Source: Macrobrachium rosenbergii
Taxonomy: Eukaryota > Arthropoda > Malacostraca > Decapoda > Palaemonidae
DNA length: 64,000 bases
Assembly: GCF_040412425.1 (NCBI RefSeq)
Contig: NC_089749.1
Location: 41,175,739 to 41,239,738 of the forward strand
Direction of reading: 5' to 3'
In this document: one piece after another, positions 1 through 11,371 of the stretch
Layout of the letters: the number at the start of each line of letters is the position of its first letter
Position numbering within the stretch: position 1 is the first letter of the stretch
The notes under the pieces: generated by a model
The model's database searches: none
What the model saw: the letters and a program-made list of their open reading frames with translations, nothing else
What the model was told of the DNA's origin: nothing
Made by a program: the position numbers and the translations under genes

Positions 1-267
1 AGCTGTTTATGTGCCAGAAAAAGAACTCCAAGTAATGGTTATCGCGATGTTGAAATGATCTAAAACCTTCGAGATTTTCCTTGAAGACATTTTGGAATCC
101 TTCAGTCTCCGGCTCCTGGAAGGACGAGAGAAATGCCATTCGCGCATGCGCCGAGCTTCAAAGTGTCAAGAACAATCTCCGAGATGCTTCAAATCGTCTG
201 GAAGCCTTCAGAGACAGAAAGTGTCAGTTTTGAAAAGTAGGGTAAGAGAAAGCAAAGAGTATTGGTG
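1..267. other. Non-repetitive left edge, no gene seen
   Basis: No supportable reading frame. It contains a palindrome GCGCATGCGC at 142-151, which resembles an NRF-1-type site, and then runs into the minisatellite. Confidence 0.5.
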
Positions 268-2908
268 AGGGAAGGGTCCGACCCAGAGGCCGCTTCCTTC
301 CTCCAAGGAAGCAGCCTATGGGTCTGACCCTTCCCATGGAAAGGGCCCAAAGCCCTTTAAGGATTGGCCCCAAAAGCCTACAAGGCTTGCCAGTCTTTTG
401 AGGGCAGCCTTGAAGGGAAGGGTCCAACCAGAGGCTGCTTTCTCGGAGGAAGGCAGGTATCCTGTCAGGCTGGGGAAGCAGGCCTGGAGAGGGCCCAAGA
501 ACTTCAGGATGAGGCCCAAAGTCCTCCTAGGCTGGCCAGTCTCTTGAGGGCAGCCTTGAAGGGAAGGGTCTGACCCAGAGGCTGCTTCCTCGGAGGAAGG
601 CATGTATCCTGCCAGGCTGGGGAAGCAGGCCTGGAGAGGGACCAAGAACTTCAAGGATGAGGCCCAAAGTCCTCCAAGGATGGCCAGTCTCTTGAGGGCA
701 GCCTTGAAGGGAAGGGTCTGACCCAGAGGCTGCTTCCTCGAAGGAAGGCATGTATCCTGCCAGGCTGGGGAAGCAGGCCTGGAGAGGGCCCAAGAACTTC
801 AAGGATGAGGCCCAAAGTCCTCCAAGGATGGCCAGTCTCTTAAGGGCAGCCTAGAAGGGAAGGGTCTGACCCAGAGGCTGCTTCCTCGGAGGAAGGCAGG
901 TATCCTGCCAGGCTGGGGAAGCGGGCCTGGAGGGCCCAAGAACTTCAAGGATGAGACCCAAAGTCCTCCAAGGATGGCCAGTCTCTTAAGGGCAGCCTTG
1001 AAGGAAGGGTCCGACCCAGAGGCTGCTTCCTCGGAGGAAGGCAGGTATCCTGCCAGGCTGGGGAAGCAGGCCTGGAGGGCCCAAGAACTTCAAGGATGAG
1101 GACCAAAGTCCTCCAAGGATGGCCAGTCTCTTGGGGCAGCCTTGAAGGGAAGGGTCTGACCCAGAGGCTGCTTCCTCGGAGGAAGGCAGGTATCCTGCCA
1201 GGCTGGGGAAGCGGGCCTGGAGAGGGCCCAAGAACTTCAAGGATGAGACCCAAAGTCCTCCAAGGATGGCCAGTCTCTTGAGGGCAGCCTTGAAGGGAAG
1301 GGTCCGACCCAGAGGCTGCTTCCTCGGAGGAAGGCAGGTATCCTGCCAGGCTGGGGAAGCAGGCCTGGAGAGGGTCCAAGAACTTCAAGGATGAGGCCCA
1401 AAGTCCTCCTAGGCTGGCCAGTCTCTTAAGGACAGCCTTGAAGGGAAGGGTCTGACCCAGAGGTTGCTTCCTCGGAGGAAGGCAGGTATCCTGCCAGGCT
1501 GGGGAAGCGGGCCTGGAGGGGACCAAGAACTTCAAGGATGAGACCCAATGTCCTCCAAGGCTGGCCAGTCTCTTGAGGGCAGCCTTGAAGGGATGGGTGG
1601 GCAGCCTTGAAGGGATGGGTCCGACCCAGAGGCTGCTTCCTCGGAGGAAGGCAGGTATCCTGCCAGGCTGGGGAAGCAGGCCTGGAGAGGGCCCAAGAAC
1701 TTCAAGGATGAGGCCCAAAGTCCTCCAAGGATGGCCAGTCTCTTGAGGGCAGCCTTGAAGGGAAGGGTCCGACCCAGAGGCTGCTTCCTCGGAGGAAGGC
1801 AGGTATCCTGCCAGGCTGGGGAAGCAGGCCTGGAGAGGGCCCAAGAACTTCAGGATGAGGACCAAAGTCCTCAAGGATGGCCAGTCTCTTAAGGGCAGCC
1901 TTGAAGGGAAGGGTCTGACCCAGAGGCTGCTTCCTCGGAGGAAGGCAGGTATCCTGCCAGGCTGGGGAAGCGGGCCTGGAGAGGGCCCAAGAACTTCAAG
2001 GATGAGACCCAAAGTCCTCCAAGGATGGCCAGTCTCTTGAGGGCAGCCTTGAAGGGAAGGCCTGGAGAGGGACCAAGAACTTCAAGGATGAGACCCAAAG
2101 TCCTCCAAGGCTGGCCAGTCTCTTGAGGGCAGCCTTGAAGGGATGGGTGGGCAGCCTTGAAGGGAAGGGTCCGACCCAGAGGCTGCTTCCTCGGAGGAAG
2201 GCAGGTATCCTGCCAGGCTGGGGAAGCAGGCCTGGAGAGGGTCCAAGAACTTCAAGGATGAGGCCCAAAGTCCTCCTAGGCTAGCCAGTCTCTTAAGGAC
2301 AGCCTTGAAGGGAAGGGTCTGACCCAGAGGTTGTTTCCTCGGAGGAAGGCAGGTATCCTGTCAGGCTGGGGAAGCGGGCCTGGAGAGGGACCAAGAACTT
2401 CAAGGATGAGACCCAAAGTCCTCCAAGGCTGGCCAGTCTCTTGAGGGCAGCCTTGAAGGGATGGGTGGGCAGCCTTGAAGGGATGGGTCCGACCCAGAGG
2501 CTGCTTCCTCGGAGGAAGGCAGGTATCCTGCCAGGCTGGGGAAGCAGGCCTGGAGAGGCCCAAGAACTTCAAGGATGAGGCCCAAAGTCCTCAAGGATGG
2601 CCAGTCTCTTAAGGGCAGCCTTGAAGGGAAGGGTCTGACCAGAGGCTGCTTCCTCGGAGGAAGGCAGGTATCCTGCCAGGCTGGGGAAGCAGGCCTGGAG
2701 AGGGCCCAAGAACTTCAAGGATGAGACCCAAAGTCCTCCAAGGCTGGCCAGTCTCTTGAGGGCAGCCTTGAAGGGAAGGGTCCGACCCAGAGGCTGCTTC
2801 CTCGGAGGAAGGCAGGTATCCTGCCAGGCTGGGAAAGCAGGCCTGGAGAGGGCCCAAGAACTTCAAGGATGAGGCCCAAAGGCCTCCAAGACTGGCCAGT
2901 CTCTTAAC
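268..2908. repeat. Minisatellite array, unit about 148 bp
   Basis: A GC-rich unit is repeated about 17 times. The marker GCAGGTATCCTG (or close variants) recurs near 453, 601, 749, 897, 1042, 1187, 1336, 1483, 1652, 1800, 1947, 2202, 2349, 2519, 2667 and 2813, which gives a spacing of 145-149 bp in most cases. Three units are longer because a block of about 22 bp (GGGCAGCCTTGAAGGGATGG) is doubled, near 1577-1620, 2123-2168 and 2443-2487. The blocks near 1405-1630 and 2272-2490 share the same variants about 866 bp apart, which suggests a higher-order repeat. The first copy is degenerate. Long minus-strand reading frames here are a by-product of repeat composition. Confidence 0.95.
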
Positions 2909-3059
2909 CCTATCTGGTGCAAGTTGGGTCTGGGCAGACCCACCCTACGGGATTTTTTTCATTTTTAGATAATTTTATTTAATAATCGTTTTTAGTTGAT
3001 TCTATGATTACCAAAATATGGGAAATTATTAATTATTTTCATTTTCATTAGGGGCAAGT

Positions 3060-3825
3060 TTGATCTGTGCTCTCGCCTGCTTCATTAGCAGTAGTGTCCT
3101 TCCCTCGGGCTACCATTTTGCCTCCACAGTAGAAACATTTCTCGTGAATGTGTATACAGATCTTTAACCAAGTCATTCCATCCAGGTATATTATGAGAGT
3201 TGCCTTGACGGGATCTAAAGGTATCCCTGCTGGAGGCAAGCATAGCGGAAATTATATTCGAATAGAATTCTTTCAGATCTCTCCTGTGTTGGTCATTTCT
3301 ACATTTTGGATTAGTGCACACCTTCCGTGGTTTCCCTAAAGGAGCTAGTTTTCTGTTGGTTTTTAAAATCCCAGTTAACGGCAGGTAGGCGACTAGTTAG
3401 GGGGTTCACGGTAGGGAGGGAGGGGTACTGAATTACACCTGTAAGGGGATGTGATCATAGCCCGCTGCAAGATCGTAGCGAATGTTGCAGGTCACAACAG
3501 AATCATGACGTTGTGGCGACGTGATGCAGTGGTCCAGCCAGGAGGTTGTAATTGTATCTGTTCTATTTTGCACCCTACATAGTTATGGGAGGAGGGAGGG
3601 AGGAGTATTACATCGCTAGTTTGGAGAGCATGATTTTGACAGAAGCGAGCAAGTTCATTATAAAATTGTTTTGTGGGGTGAGAATTAAGGTCCCTGATTA
3701 TAGGCTACAAATAAATGATTGGCAGTAGAATCGCGAATGATGCTGTGAAACTCACCTAGGATCATGCAGTACTGATCAAAATTATTATTATTTTTCCAGG
3801 GCATATAAACATTAATTATTAGGAT
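3060..3825 (-). pseudogene. LINE-B ORF2: C-terminal endonuclease half plus EN-RT linker
   Basis: Continuation of the LINE whose start lies at 10987-12530; LINE-A sits between the two parts. Reading leftward on the minus strand, it begins with the endonuclease strand IINVYMPW. This is followed by segments matching the core (a GDxNxHP-like stretch and TSWLDHC) and the terminal YDHIPL, where families usually have SDHxP. Then comes the linker with IPGWNDLVKDLY and FLLWRQNGSPREG, which is typical between endonuclease and RT. Frames change several times and stops occur, so it is dead. The homology ends near 3060, so RT and everything after it are missing. The clade was not assigned. Confidence 0.8.
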
Positions 3826-3837
3826 CTTAGAGTCCCC
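3826..3837. repeat. Target-site duplication of LINE-A, 3' copy
   Basis: CTTAGAGTCCCC here matches CTTAGAGTTCCC at 10975-10986 (11 of 12). Outside each copy the LINE-B endonuclease reading resumes, so these mark the insertion site. Confidence 0.85.
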
Positions 3838-4251
3838 TTATCATTATTAAAGTAGTTTAACCAGACCACTGAGCTGACTTTCAGCTCTCATAGGGCTGGC
3901 CAAAAGGATTAGATTAAAATATCAGGTCTATGCCTGAGGCCAAGCACTATGACCCAATAGGTCATTTAGTACGATGATTAACGAATTAAAATGAAATTAA
4001 AAACTGCACATAGGCACATGCTCTCATACTGGAACACATACATACAATAAATAAATACATTTACTTATCCTTCCTTACATACACACTACAAAGGTATATT
4101 AAAATTCTGAATATAAGTTAAGTAATATTTAAAAAAAATTTCCTTTTAATTCGACAAATGCTATAAGGGTTTTCGTGCTTTTATTATTTACTTATTTTTA
4201 TATATTATTAATTAAATTACAGTTCCTCATAAACATCAAAATCGGAACGAC

Positions 4252-7200
4252 TTAAAATGCAAAAGATTCTGAAAAAATTTCCTCCATTATTCTATTTCCA
4301 AAAGTTGACAGTCGCTGTTGGTCATACTTTGGACACTCACATAACACATGGCTAACCATTATTATCACCCTGCACTCTGAGCACTCGGGAGCCGGGCCAC
4401 GTGGCTGCTGGTAGAATTACATGTGCATGTCTCTCTGATATGATGAACTATATTTTTTAACATTAGCTTTTATTTGTTTCAATTTATTATTTTCAGGTTC
4501 TTCACTCCATATATATTGCCATTTATTTATGATACCCATTTTTATGTGTGTTACATAATCAGTAACAGGGATATTCACATTTGATCTTGTCATGTGGGTT
4601 GCTTCTTTGTCTGCCTCTTCATTTCCTTTGATCCCTACATGGGCAGGGATCCAACATATTTCTACATTTTTTCATTATTATATAAGTTATATGGAGAAAT
4701 AAATTAATTTGTTGTACTATATTATTTTTTGATTTGTAACTCTGAATAGCTTCTATAGCGCTTCTCGAGTCACTAAAAATCACAAAATTATTGAATGATG
4801 TTTCTTTAATTATTTTTATAGCTGATGCAATTCCACACAATTCTGCTGTGAATACTGAAGCATTATTAAGAGGAGAGAACTGATAAGTTTTGTCTTGGGA
4901 CACTGCAGCATATGCCACTCCGTGTTCTGATTTAGATCAATCTGTATATATTGCGTAATGTGGACCTTTTCGGTTTATACGCTCTATTGTATGTTGTCTA
5001 TGGTGTTCTGGTGTATATGAGTAACTTTTTGATAAATACTTCGGGTGTGTACAAATTCTCATTTTATTCATTGTCCAGGAAGGAGGTAATTTTACTATTA
5101 AAGGCACCTGTATATTTATATTTAACAACTCAAACAATCTTCTGGCTCTAATTGGGAAAGGTGGTGGATGGTTATTTATAAATACATCTCTTAATTCAAA
5201 TAATTTTTTTGTTGGAGAGTCACTTGTCTGAATTCTTAGGGCACTTTTCATTGTTACTAGCTCTCTATGGAGAGACAGAGGTAGTTCACCACATTCAACT
5301 TGTAAAGATGATTTTGCTGATGATCTAAAGGCTCCTGAGCATATTCTACGGCCTTCATTGTGCACAGGGTCTAACATTTTCAGCACTGCATCCAATGCTG
5401 AGCCATATACTTCGCTTCCATAAGCAATGGTAGACAACATTGTTGCTTTATACAGTACAGTAAAGGTACGTCTATTGGCTCCCCAAGTAGTGTTCGACAG
5501 TTTTTTAAATTAGATTTAATGCTCTTTTACATTTTGATTTTACGTATGTTATGTGGGCTTTCCAGTTCAAACAACTATCGAATATTAATCCCAAAAATTT
5601 TGCTGTTTGGCCAATTGGTATACTATGGTTTCTGATTTTTAAATCTATTTCTTCGCCTTTTTTCCACTTTTTATTTTTATAGAACATGATTGCTTGAGTT
5701 TTATCTATGGAAAATTTGAAGCATATAGTTGAGGCCCATTCATCTATTTTTACTATGCTTTTATTAATGATTCGTTCTGTATGTTTCATTCGAAATGCTG
5801 AATAATATATGGCAAAATCATCCATATACAGGTTACTTGTAATGCCAATAGGTAGATTATTACTGATGTTAATTGCTCAAGTAAAAAGTGTGCCACTAAG
5901 GACACCTCCTTGTGGAACACCACTTTCAAGTGGAAATATTCTAGACAGAACATCACCAATTCTCACCTGGAAACCACGATTTCTCAAAAAGTTTTGTATA
6001 AACCTAGGCAAATGTCCACGGATGTTGTTGTTTTGTAAAGTTTTTAATGTAGCATACCTCCAAGTAGTATCATATGCTTTTTCAGTGTCAAAAAGATAGC
6101 TACAGTAATTTGTTTTTGTTCAAAACCTCTACGTATATGGTCTTCTAAGTTAGAGATAATCTAATGTAGATCTGTTACACTGTGACCTGAACTGAGTGGG
6201 AGTCAAAATTTTATTTTCTTGAATGTGCCATGTTGGTCATGCATTTACCATTTTCTCTAACACTTTGCATAAGCAGCTTGTTAAAGAAATTGGTCTGTAA
6301 TTATTTACATTACTGGGATCCTTTCCAGGTCTGGGGATAGGAATTATTATAGCTTTACAGCATTCATCTGGAAATAAATTTCGAAGCCATAAATGATTAT
6401 AAAACTCTAATAAGTGTGACTTTGCTAAAGGTGATAAGTGGCAGATCATCTCAAAACAAATATTGTCACCTCCAGGAGCAGATTTATTGCTGTTCGAGTG
6501 AGCATATTCCAACTCTGACATATTAAATTTTCTATTTTAGTATATATCTTCTATTGTTTAAAAATTTGTTATTAATTCTATGTTATTTTTCTTTGTGCAG
6601 AAGTGTTCATATAAATTTTTATCACTACTTACAGTTGTTAAATTTTCTCCAATTATATTACGTATTTCTGTTGGATCAAGTGTTCTTTTCCCATCTTTTA
6701 ATATGGCATGTCTAGGTGGTTTTACATGGGTACCATTTATTTTCCTGAATTTTTCCCATGTTTTTTGTATGGGAGTATTATTAGAGAGATCTGATACGTA
6801 TTTCCTCCATGAAGTGATTCTTCCTTGAATTACTTTTTTTTTTTAATTTTGCAGATGTTTTGTTGTATAGAGGTTTTAATGTATCAATTGCTAGTAATAA
6901 TATAGTAATTTTTTTGTAAAGTTCCTTCTGATATCGGTAATGTTTTATTTATTTTGCTGAACTTTCTATTCAAATTATCTAATCATCGCCCTACCGAGTG
7001 TTTTATATTTATTAATTCTGTTAGCTTATTGGACCACCATGGAACTTTGCATTTTGTTGGATGGGGTTTTGAGTTTGGTATTGTTTTATCAGCAGCATTT
7101 GTAATGAAATTAACAAGAAATCTATTAGTTTTATTATGGTCTTTTAAATATTCAAATGGTGGGATATTTTAGTGAGCATTTCATATCACTCCCAATCTGC

Positions 7201-8515
7201 TTTATAAATGTTATAGCGAAGGGCATGTTTTGCAGGATTATCTCGTATTAAGGAAATTAATATTGGGAAATGATCACTGTTGTACAAGTCATCAACTGTA
7301 TTCCAATCTAATCTGTCAACTATACTTGTACATAGAGTTAATTCTACTGAGGAAAATGTTCCATGTGTTTTTGAAAAATATGTGCTAATTTCGTCATCAT
7401 TTACACAGCACATGTCGTTTGAATCCATGAACTCTTCTATTTTACTCCCTGTTCTATTTGAGTTTGTACAATTACAGTCCCATATTGGGTTGTGGGCATT
7501 AAAATCACCTACTATTAATGTAGGTTTGTAAGGATAATATTGCATGACATACTGGCTGAGTGTTGTCTAGTTTATTGGTGGTTCCTTACTGAATCGTGTA
7601 CAGAATCTTCGAAGTTGTTATTGGCCGGTGCGAGCTGCAAAGTACTTTCTACACACAGACAGGGCAAAACAGAGATTGTTTCGAACATCTGTGCTTGTGG
7701 ACAGACAAACAGATGGCGACTGTGAGAGACATAATAAACGTACAATGATAAAACATATATCAGTGGAAAGGCCAGGAAATTCCACAAATGGCCAATTGCA
7801 TGAGATTCGAGACAGATTAATGAATACAATGTAGTAGCATAATATATGTGAAATGGCGAGATGTTTGGCGTCTTCACAAACAGAAGCATACTGTACATGT
7901 TTGGCGTCTTCACAAACAGAAGCATACTGTACATATAGTACATGATTGGAATGCTTGCATGGCAATGCAAGTAGTGGTGATTGCACATAAATCGAGACAA
8001 CAATGGTTAAGGAGAAACAGACAAATATTGTATGGTAGAAGTTGCGTTCCTTGAGAGAGAAAGTGGGATGCTTTTGTCGTTTCCTCCGATGGATGACGCA
8101 CACACACATGCGGCCGTAAGACCATAATGCAGTCTCTTACAGGTTCCTTGGTATTGTTAAGTAAATCTTTAAGTTTATCAATGTCGTAATTTTAATTAGG
8201 TTGGTCGTATAAATTATAAATTACATGTGCAATTATTGTTTTTTATTCTTATTTTAATACTTGATATTTGCAAGTCAGTAAAGCTTACAGGTACTCTGTC
8301 ATAACATATTTTGTTATGTACATATATAGCGGTACCTAAATTTCCTTCTTCCTCTCTAGATGTAGATGCTAAGGTATATTTACCTATTGTTTTGTTGACA
8401 TGTTGTTAACATAATATCATTGGTTCATATTCCCTTAGTAATCGTTGTATTTCTCCCAAATGTAATCTGGTCTGTAGACCATTTACGTTCCATTGTATAA
8501 TATAATTATTGAAAA
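4252..8515 (-). pseudogene. LINE-A ORF2: endonuclease, RT, RNase H, CCHC
   Basis: Endonuclease begins with IIQWNVNGLQTRLH near 8500. It resumes after an insertion with LIVGDFNAHNPIWDC and ends with NSDHFPI near 7270, so the catalytic Asp-Asn and the terminal Asp-His pair are visible. RT has APGGDNICFEM and NYRPISLTS (6237-6521) and the catalytic YMDD at about 5820; the thumb follows (4937-5825). RNase H shows TAELCGIASAI and IFSDSRSAIEAI (4619-4918). The C-terminal CxxC...HVLCECPKY finger lies near 4300-4380. A stop at 4252 fits the family. Domains are spread over several frames, so it is a pseudogene although the YMDD is intact. The exact start is unclear; it lies just after the ORF1 stop. 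Confidence 0.9.
7575..8135. mobile_element. Unidentified insertion inside LINE-A endonuclease
   Basis: The endonuclease reading is contiguous on either side of this block but absent within it, so about 560 bp was inserted here. Boundaries are approximate and no clear target duplication was found. The block holds a perfect or nearly perfect 36-bp tandem duplication (7860-7931, starting ATGTTTGGCGTCTTCACAAA). No protein family was recognised. Confidence 0.6.
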
Positions 8516-8531
8516 TATTAAGTTAGTGTCT

Positions 8532-10335
8532 TCAAGTGTTACTTTCTTTTTGTGGATCATCAATTTGCATTTTTTCTAAAATTCTATTTACAACATTTAT
8601 TCGTTTTTCTTTATAAGACATTGGTGTCCAATGCACATACAGCCCTTTTCGTGAGTGTCTAAATTAGTAGTTTCTTTACCTGTATCTTATAAAATTTCGT
8701 ACAGCGTTTGTTAAACTGTCTTTTGTTATGCTTTTGTTTTCGTTGCAGAGTTCAATGAAACATTCATTACATCCACATGTGTTTTCATGTGTCGTTTTTA
8801 CATTTACTCTTGTTGCACCAATTATCGGTGATGGAGTAATCTCTTCTCCCATCACAATCATTCTTATAAATAGAATGATTATGTGATGGTTTGTTCCTCT
8901 GCTATTTCTTTGATGTTCTGGGTATCTGTTTCCCTTGGTTTTATTATTACTTTCGGAGACAAAGGTATATTGTTATCATTTTTTGTTTTATGTTCTTTCT
9001 TTGGGTCTCCCGTCTTTAGTTTAATGGAAGTATCTCTAATAATAGTCGGTTTTTTGTTGGTCTTGGGTGGAGTTCTCTCTAAAGGCCTCTTTTTTTTTTT
9101 TTTTAGCTTCTAATTGATCATAACTTTCTTCTAATATTTCTGTGGCGCTTCTATTATCTTCTAGTGTTTCCATTTCTCTTAATATCTCAAATGAATTTGA
9201 ACAAATATTTGTATACATTTCTTGGTTCTTTGCTATATTGGCCTCTTCTTACTGAGTGGTTATTTTTCCTTGAGATTTATCTATCAAGGTTTTGTAACTC
9301 TTATCTATTTCCATTTTTGTTTCACTGTTTGATCTTATTACAGTAGAAAACGTTCGTTTCCTAGCAGGCTCATGCATTCCTCTAGCTTCTAATTCTAATT
9401 TGGCTTCCTTTATAGGCATTCTCGTTCTTTCCTGAAGTAATTTTAATTCTGTATTGTATATATAATAATACATACACTCCTTAAATCTTACATGGTGATT
9501 CTGTCCACAGTTCATGCATTTCGGTTCACCACACCTCCACTGTGTGGTATGTTTGTCAGATCCACAATATGCACATACAGATTTATTACAGTGATTTTTC
9601 CTTGTATATGTCCATACATACTACAGTTTTGGCACTGTAGTGGTTTTGGAGCATATGGTCTCAGTTCTCTGCTTTGGCCCATGGTTTTAATTTTTAAGGG
9701 TAATTCATGGCCTTCAAAATTTTGTCTTTGCTATTCTCAGTGTTTTTCCATTACTCAATCTACTGGCTATGTCGTATATTTCGCAATCTTGTACATTGTT
9801 ATATCTTTTATTAAGGGAATCCAGCAATATATTTTTTTCTATTGGTTCTTCATCATCATCAGGGAGTACTATGGTACCCTGTACACTGTTCATATTGTCA
9901 TGTGCTTTTTATATATACCTTTATATTATCAATATTTTTATAGTTAAGTAATTTCCTGATTGATTTTTTGTTGTGGTTTCTATCAACCACATCTGATCTT
10001 TTATTTGTCTGAATGACATTTCAGTAGCTGAATGTCGATTCAGCAGGAAGTTTTCTAATTTCAATGCAGATATTTTCTTCTCTGTTTCTAAGGTCAGGAA
10101 TCTTGACCAACTTCCACTCCCAAAGAGGGGGTCGAAGTGAGTCGAGGTTGGGTCAAGATTTTTTTTTTTTTTGCTTTGCCTTGTACTGTAGTATAGGGTT
10201 CCAGTGTAATTACATTAGGATTTTTATTTGACGTTTCCAAAGGTTTTCAGAGGAAGTTCCAGTAGTTGTCAAATGTGCAGAGTCATTGCCATCAAAGTCC
10301 CCAGGGGTACTTAAATCCTTATGGTCACTATTCAT
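8532..10335 (-). pseudogene. LINE-A ORF1: nucleic-acid-binding protein with three zinc knuckles
   Basis: Starts at an ATG at 10333-10335 (MNSDHKDLSTPGDF) and ends with a TGA at 8532-8534, just before ORF2, the normal I-group arrangement. Visible parts: an N-terminal segment with WSRFLTLETEKKISALK; a middle domain around 9660-9900; then three CCHC motifs near 9490-9650 (CQNCSMYGH; CAYCGSDKH; CMNCGQNHH...C). A lysine-rich C-terminal part follows. At least two single-base frameshifts (near 9720 and within the first knuckle) and a long poly-T tract near 9090 break it. Role inferred from the family: coating the element RNA. Confidence 0.85.
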
Positions 10336-10974
10336 AACGATTGGAGACAAAAATAAAAAATAAATAAAAAATATATAAAAAAATAAGAAATAAGAAATAA
10401 AACTTGAAAACCTTAAAAAGATATCTTCAGCCTTTTATGGAGTTTATTCTTCTACCAATGGCACAAGTGAGAACCGACTCCCAAATGCCCGTGTTCCCAC
10501 CCTAACCCACTCCACAGGGGATGGCACAAGTGTAAGCCAAACCTGCTTGCTAGGACCGAAGGTATTACGAGAATACTATCATCCCCACTCTAATCATGTT
10601 ATGGGCAAACCGGATAGAGTGCCAAGAGTCCTATCCCCAAAACCAGACCCCGCTGGAATCCGTGGTCCAGCCCTAAAGAATAGTTCTGCCTTTGAGCTAT
10701 CAATCTGATAAATCTCAGGTCCGAACATTATCAGGCAGTTGATGGTCCTGCCACACTTCTCACTATTTAGCTTCGGATATAAACCCATTCCCAGCTATGA
10801 TATCTTTTCCTATTTATCAGGTCCAATAAATTTTAGCTAAAGTGGAAAGTTCCACAAAAATTAATCCAAATAAATATATAATGGTACATGGGACGCTTGG
10901 ACTCAAACCTGGGAACAAATTCCTGGGGTTCAAGAGCTCCCTCACCACGTCAAGGTGGTCCCACATCGAGGGGG
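10336..10974 (-). other. LINE-A 5' leader
   Basis: Between the ORF1 start and the target duplication lies about 640 bp with no coding potential. I-group elements carry an internal promoter here; no specific promoter motif was identified. Confidence 0.6.
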
Positions 10975-10986
10975 CTTAGAGTTCCC
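10975..10986. repeat. Target-site duplication of LINE-A, 5' copy
   Basis: CTTAGAGTTCCC pairs with 3826-3837. It sits exactly where the LINE-B endonuclease reading (DRLLGLQVIVGNSK) is cut. Confidence 0.85.
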
Positions 10987-11295
10987 TACTATCACTTGAA
11001 GCCCCAGCAATCTATCACTCCTATAGGTCATCATATTGTCTAATGATTTGTGCCACAGAAAAGAAGGCCCCCCTTTCTGGCGACCGGTTACGATGTGATA
11101 TGTAACTTACATTGATGAGGTCGAAAAAGCTCTAAAGTCTTCATGCACTGAATTGCGTATGGCAAGGTCATGAGGCCAGAGGAGAGTTTCTTGCAATGCA
11201 ATGATGCCTTTGAAGTTTTTGCAGAACATGTTTAGGGGAGGAATGTTCCACTTGAGGACAAAAATGTTCCAAGAGATTATATCTAATGTATCCAT
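10987..11295 (-). pseudogene. LINE-B ORF2: N-terminal endonuclease half
   Basis: Starts with MDTLDIISWNIFVLKWN and GIIALQETLLW, the first two conserved blocks of APE-type LINE endonucleases (the Asn and the Glu of LQET are present). It crosses an in-frame stop near 11107 and continues with GRQKGGPSFLWHKSLDN to DRLLGLQVIVGNSK, where LINE-A begins. The rest of the domain resumes at 3825 going left. The stop shows that the copy is dead. Confidence 0.82.
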
Positions 11296-11371
11296 GGCAT
11301 CTCACAAAGATGGGAAATGAATGAATTGATCGTTTCGGTGGATGGGGGGATGACCAGGTTGGGGTGGGCAG

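Larger units (their letters stand above)
3838..10974 (-). mobile_element. LINE-A: nearly full-length I-like non-LTR retrotransposon
   Basis: A 7.1-kb minus-strand element bounded by the target duplication. Order from its 5' end: leader (10336-10974), ORF1 with RNA-binding zinc knuckles (8532-10335), then ORF2 with APE-type endonuclease, reverse transcriptase, RNase H and a terminal CCHC (4252-8515). A 3' UTR follows, ending in a TAATAATGATAA-type tail. RNase H plus a TAA-rich tail point to the I group. It copies itself by target-primed reverse transcription. Frameshifts, stops and an inserted block near 7575-8135 make this copy inactive. The last bases of its 3' UTR (CAGTGGTCTGGTTAAAC) are shared with the LINE at 62515-64000. 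Confidence 0.92.

Noticed and set aside
945..2012. 355-residue open frame on the minus strand
   Set aside because: It runs through the 148-bp minisatellite, crosses all phases of the unit and has no recognisable domain; open by composition.
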